From Zoroaster sp. YZ-2022 (lineage: Eukaryota > Echinodermata > Asteroidea > Forcipulatida > Zoroasteridae), in the NCBI GenBank assembly GCA_029582265.1, contig CM055830.1, positions 31,413,172 to 31,477,171 on the forward strand: 64,000 bases of DNA, read 5' to 3'. Shown in pieces: positions 62,576 through 64,000 of the stretch. Each line of letters begins with the position of its first letter. Within the stretch, counting starts at the first letter, position 1. Below the pieces are notes generated by a model that saw only the letters and a list, made by a program, of their open reading frames with translations, had not been told where the DNA came from and did not search any database. The position numbers and the translations under genes were made by a program.

Positions 62576-63382
62576 TGCACTGCTTTTAGTGTGTCAAACA
62601 CGTGGGTCCACCTACTGCTAAATTATGTTCCATTTCTATTTGACGATTCATTTACTTGATTGAGACCTGATCCGTTCAGTTTTTTTGTGTCCATATAACA
62701 TTGTCAGCTCAATGCTAAAAGGTCGTTGACACAAACCTGGTTGGGTCGGTCCTCAAAGAGCCTTGAAAGGGAAGGTACAACATTTGGTAATAGGCTTGTT
62801 TCAAAAGTGTTAAAAACTGTCAGAGATAGAAAAGCTTGCTATAAATTTCGATTGAGGATTAAATTTTATAATTTTGTACAGCACAGACTGTCAATAATGG
62901 CACAGGACATTACTTTTTTCACTCACTTTTATTTTATTTTGTTTTATTGCTGAAAATGTCAGCATGTCGGACGGAATCAATAGAAATGAGTTTTTCCAGG
63001 AATCTGAAGGATATATTTAAATTCTATCGAGAGGTAAAGGAGTGATAAAGTTTAAGGTTACATATCAAAAAGACATACAGTGATTCTTCATGTTAATTTG
63101 GGGTATAAGCTTTGAGTGTCTAACACATATTATTTTTTTAGGGACTTTTAATTTTTTACCCCTAAGGGGACCAATTTTGAAACATGCCCTAATGTTTGCA
63201 AACTGCTTTTGATGGGTATGCGTGTTCTCTTTGAATCAAGAGATACAATGACCCTAACCCTCGACAGGCATTTCAAGGACATTTCACTGAATACAACAAA
63301 ATGCAACAACAGAAAAGTATGCAGGCTGCTCAATGCAACAAGATCCACCAGCTAGAAACAATGCTTCTTTTGTTTTCTAGGC
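62576..63382. other. 3' flank of SCAP, nothing recognised
   Basis: No gene visible; GCAACAAGATC words at 63290-63350 relate to the element at 8912-9403. Confidence 0.4.
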
Positions 63383-63668
63383 CTGTGATTTCTCAGGAGT
63401 TTTCCTGATTTCAGGATTTTATTTTTTTTACAAATATCCCTTTGCCTCAAAATCTTGGAAGAAGAGAAGTAGCCACCAAGGAAAGAAAGAAGTAGCCTGT
63501 ACTGTGTCCAAACCTCTAGATTCTTGTTTGTGGGGATGTGGAGAGTCTGTAAATCCTCCAAAATTAAACATCCAGGAGGTTCAGGGGGCTTTGTCCTCTA
63601 GACCAAAGGGAGACCCAGGCCAGCTACCCATTTTTCAGGATTTTTTACTTTTGTCAAATCACACCCTT
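63383..63668 (+). mobile_element. MITE family H (hAT-like)
   Basis: GGCCTGTGATTTCTCAGGAG left, TTTTGTCAAATCACACCC right. Flanks GTTTTCTA and GTTCTCTG match at 6 of 8 positions, a possible worn 8-base duplication. Confidence 0.78.
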
Positions 63669-63889
63669 GGTTCTCTGCCGAGGGCAGTAAGATACAACAA
63701 AAGCTTGTGTACTCTACACTTTCTTGAGTCTCCTGATGACGGCTAGAGCAGACTAGTTGAAACATTGAGAACAAACCAATCGGCTCTTCTCAGAGCCATC
63801 ACTTCTTTCCAAGAAGAGATCATTACATGGTGTACCCGAATAGAACTTGATATTATCTATCTCCACCGTGCAAAACCTCGAATTCTACA

Positions 63890-63970
63890 TCAAGACGCAA
63901 CAACTTTTTCATGTTGTTGCATCTTGTCGCATTGAGCATCTTGTCGCATTGAGCATCTTGTCGCATTGAA
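63890..63970. repeat. Short tandem TTGTCGCATTGAGCATC repeat
   Basis: Three near-identical copies of GCATCTTGTCGCATTGA after a GTTGCATC word; related to the GCAACAAGAT words elsewhere. Confidence 0.7.
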
Positions 63971-64000
63971 CAACCACACAATGGCAGGAGGAGCTTATGA

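Noticed and set aside
61987..62600. SCAP polyadenylation signal
   Set aside because: No AATAAA seen after the stop within this stretch, and an ATTAAA near 62860 is too weakly supported to call.

Overview
The window is animal nuclear DNA carrying one recognisable, apparently complete protein-coding gene, SCAP (SREBP cleavage-activating protein). It lies on the + strand in 21 coding exons from 16511 to 61986. I joined the exons by eye from GT/AG splice sites. Every junction keeps frame and the predicted product is 1424 residues, against 1279 in human. Large introns, tRNA-derived SINEs, many TTAA- or TTA-flanked small DNA transposons, abundant TACATGTA-type words and a TGCTAAGCA-rich repeat suggest a marine invertebrate deuterostome, most likely an echinoderm. 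That placement is inference, because no species-diagnostic gene is present.

Layout. 1-16407 is upstream non-coding sequence packed with repeats: SINE remnants, a TTA-flanked MITE at 2841-3357, a 2.5 kb inverted-repeat element at 4537-7053, TTAA-flanked elements, a GC-rich TAA-flanked element at 10095-10784, an 88 bp minisatellite, two adjacent hAT-like elements and a 47 bp tandem array. SCAP coding starts at 16511 in an exon that appears to begin at an acceptor near 16408, so a further 5' non-coding exon is expected upstream. Introns 1 (11.4 kb), 2 (6.4 kb) and 12 (5.9 kb) are the largest. Intron 1 contains a 1.4 kb TCATCA/TGTCA simple-sequence tract. Intron 4 is largely a 76 bp minisatellite that runs up to the exon 5 acceptor. 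Intron 9 holds a decayed LINE reverse-transcriptase end with a pentamer tail. Intron 12 holds a nested pair of DNA transposons with protein-like remnants (BEN-like and C2H2-like). After the stop codon, degenerate tandem copies of part of the last exon are visible, followed by more repeats.

The protein. Exon 1 gives TM1, exons 2-5 the first lumenal loop, exons 6-10 the sterol-sensing domain (TM2-6), exons 11-12 the cytosolic loop starting with the COPII-sorting motif MELSDL plus TM7 and the second lumenal loop, and exon 13 TM8. Exons 14-21 encode the C-terminal WD40 domain that binds SREBP, interrupted by a long Ser/acidic insert in exon 15. In the known pathway SCAP escorts SREBP from ER to Golgi when sterol is low and is held in the ER by Insig when sterol is high. 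Neither SREBP nor Insig lies in this window.

The most unusual signals are in the non-coding DNA. Several small inverted-repeat elements have interiors saturated with one short family-specific word. The same TTAA site in two neighbouring hAT-like elements is occupied by different MITEs. One MITE family carries an expandable internal tandem array. The last SCAP exon has spawned decaying tandem copies in its own 3' flank.
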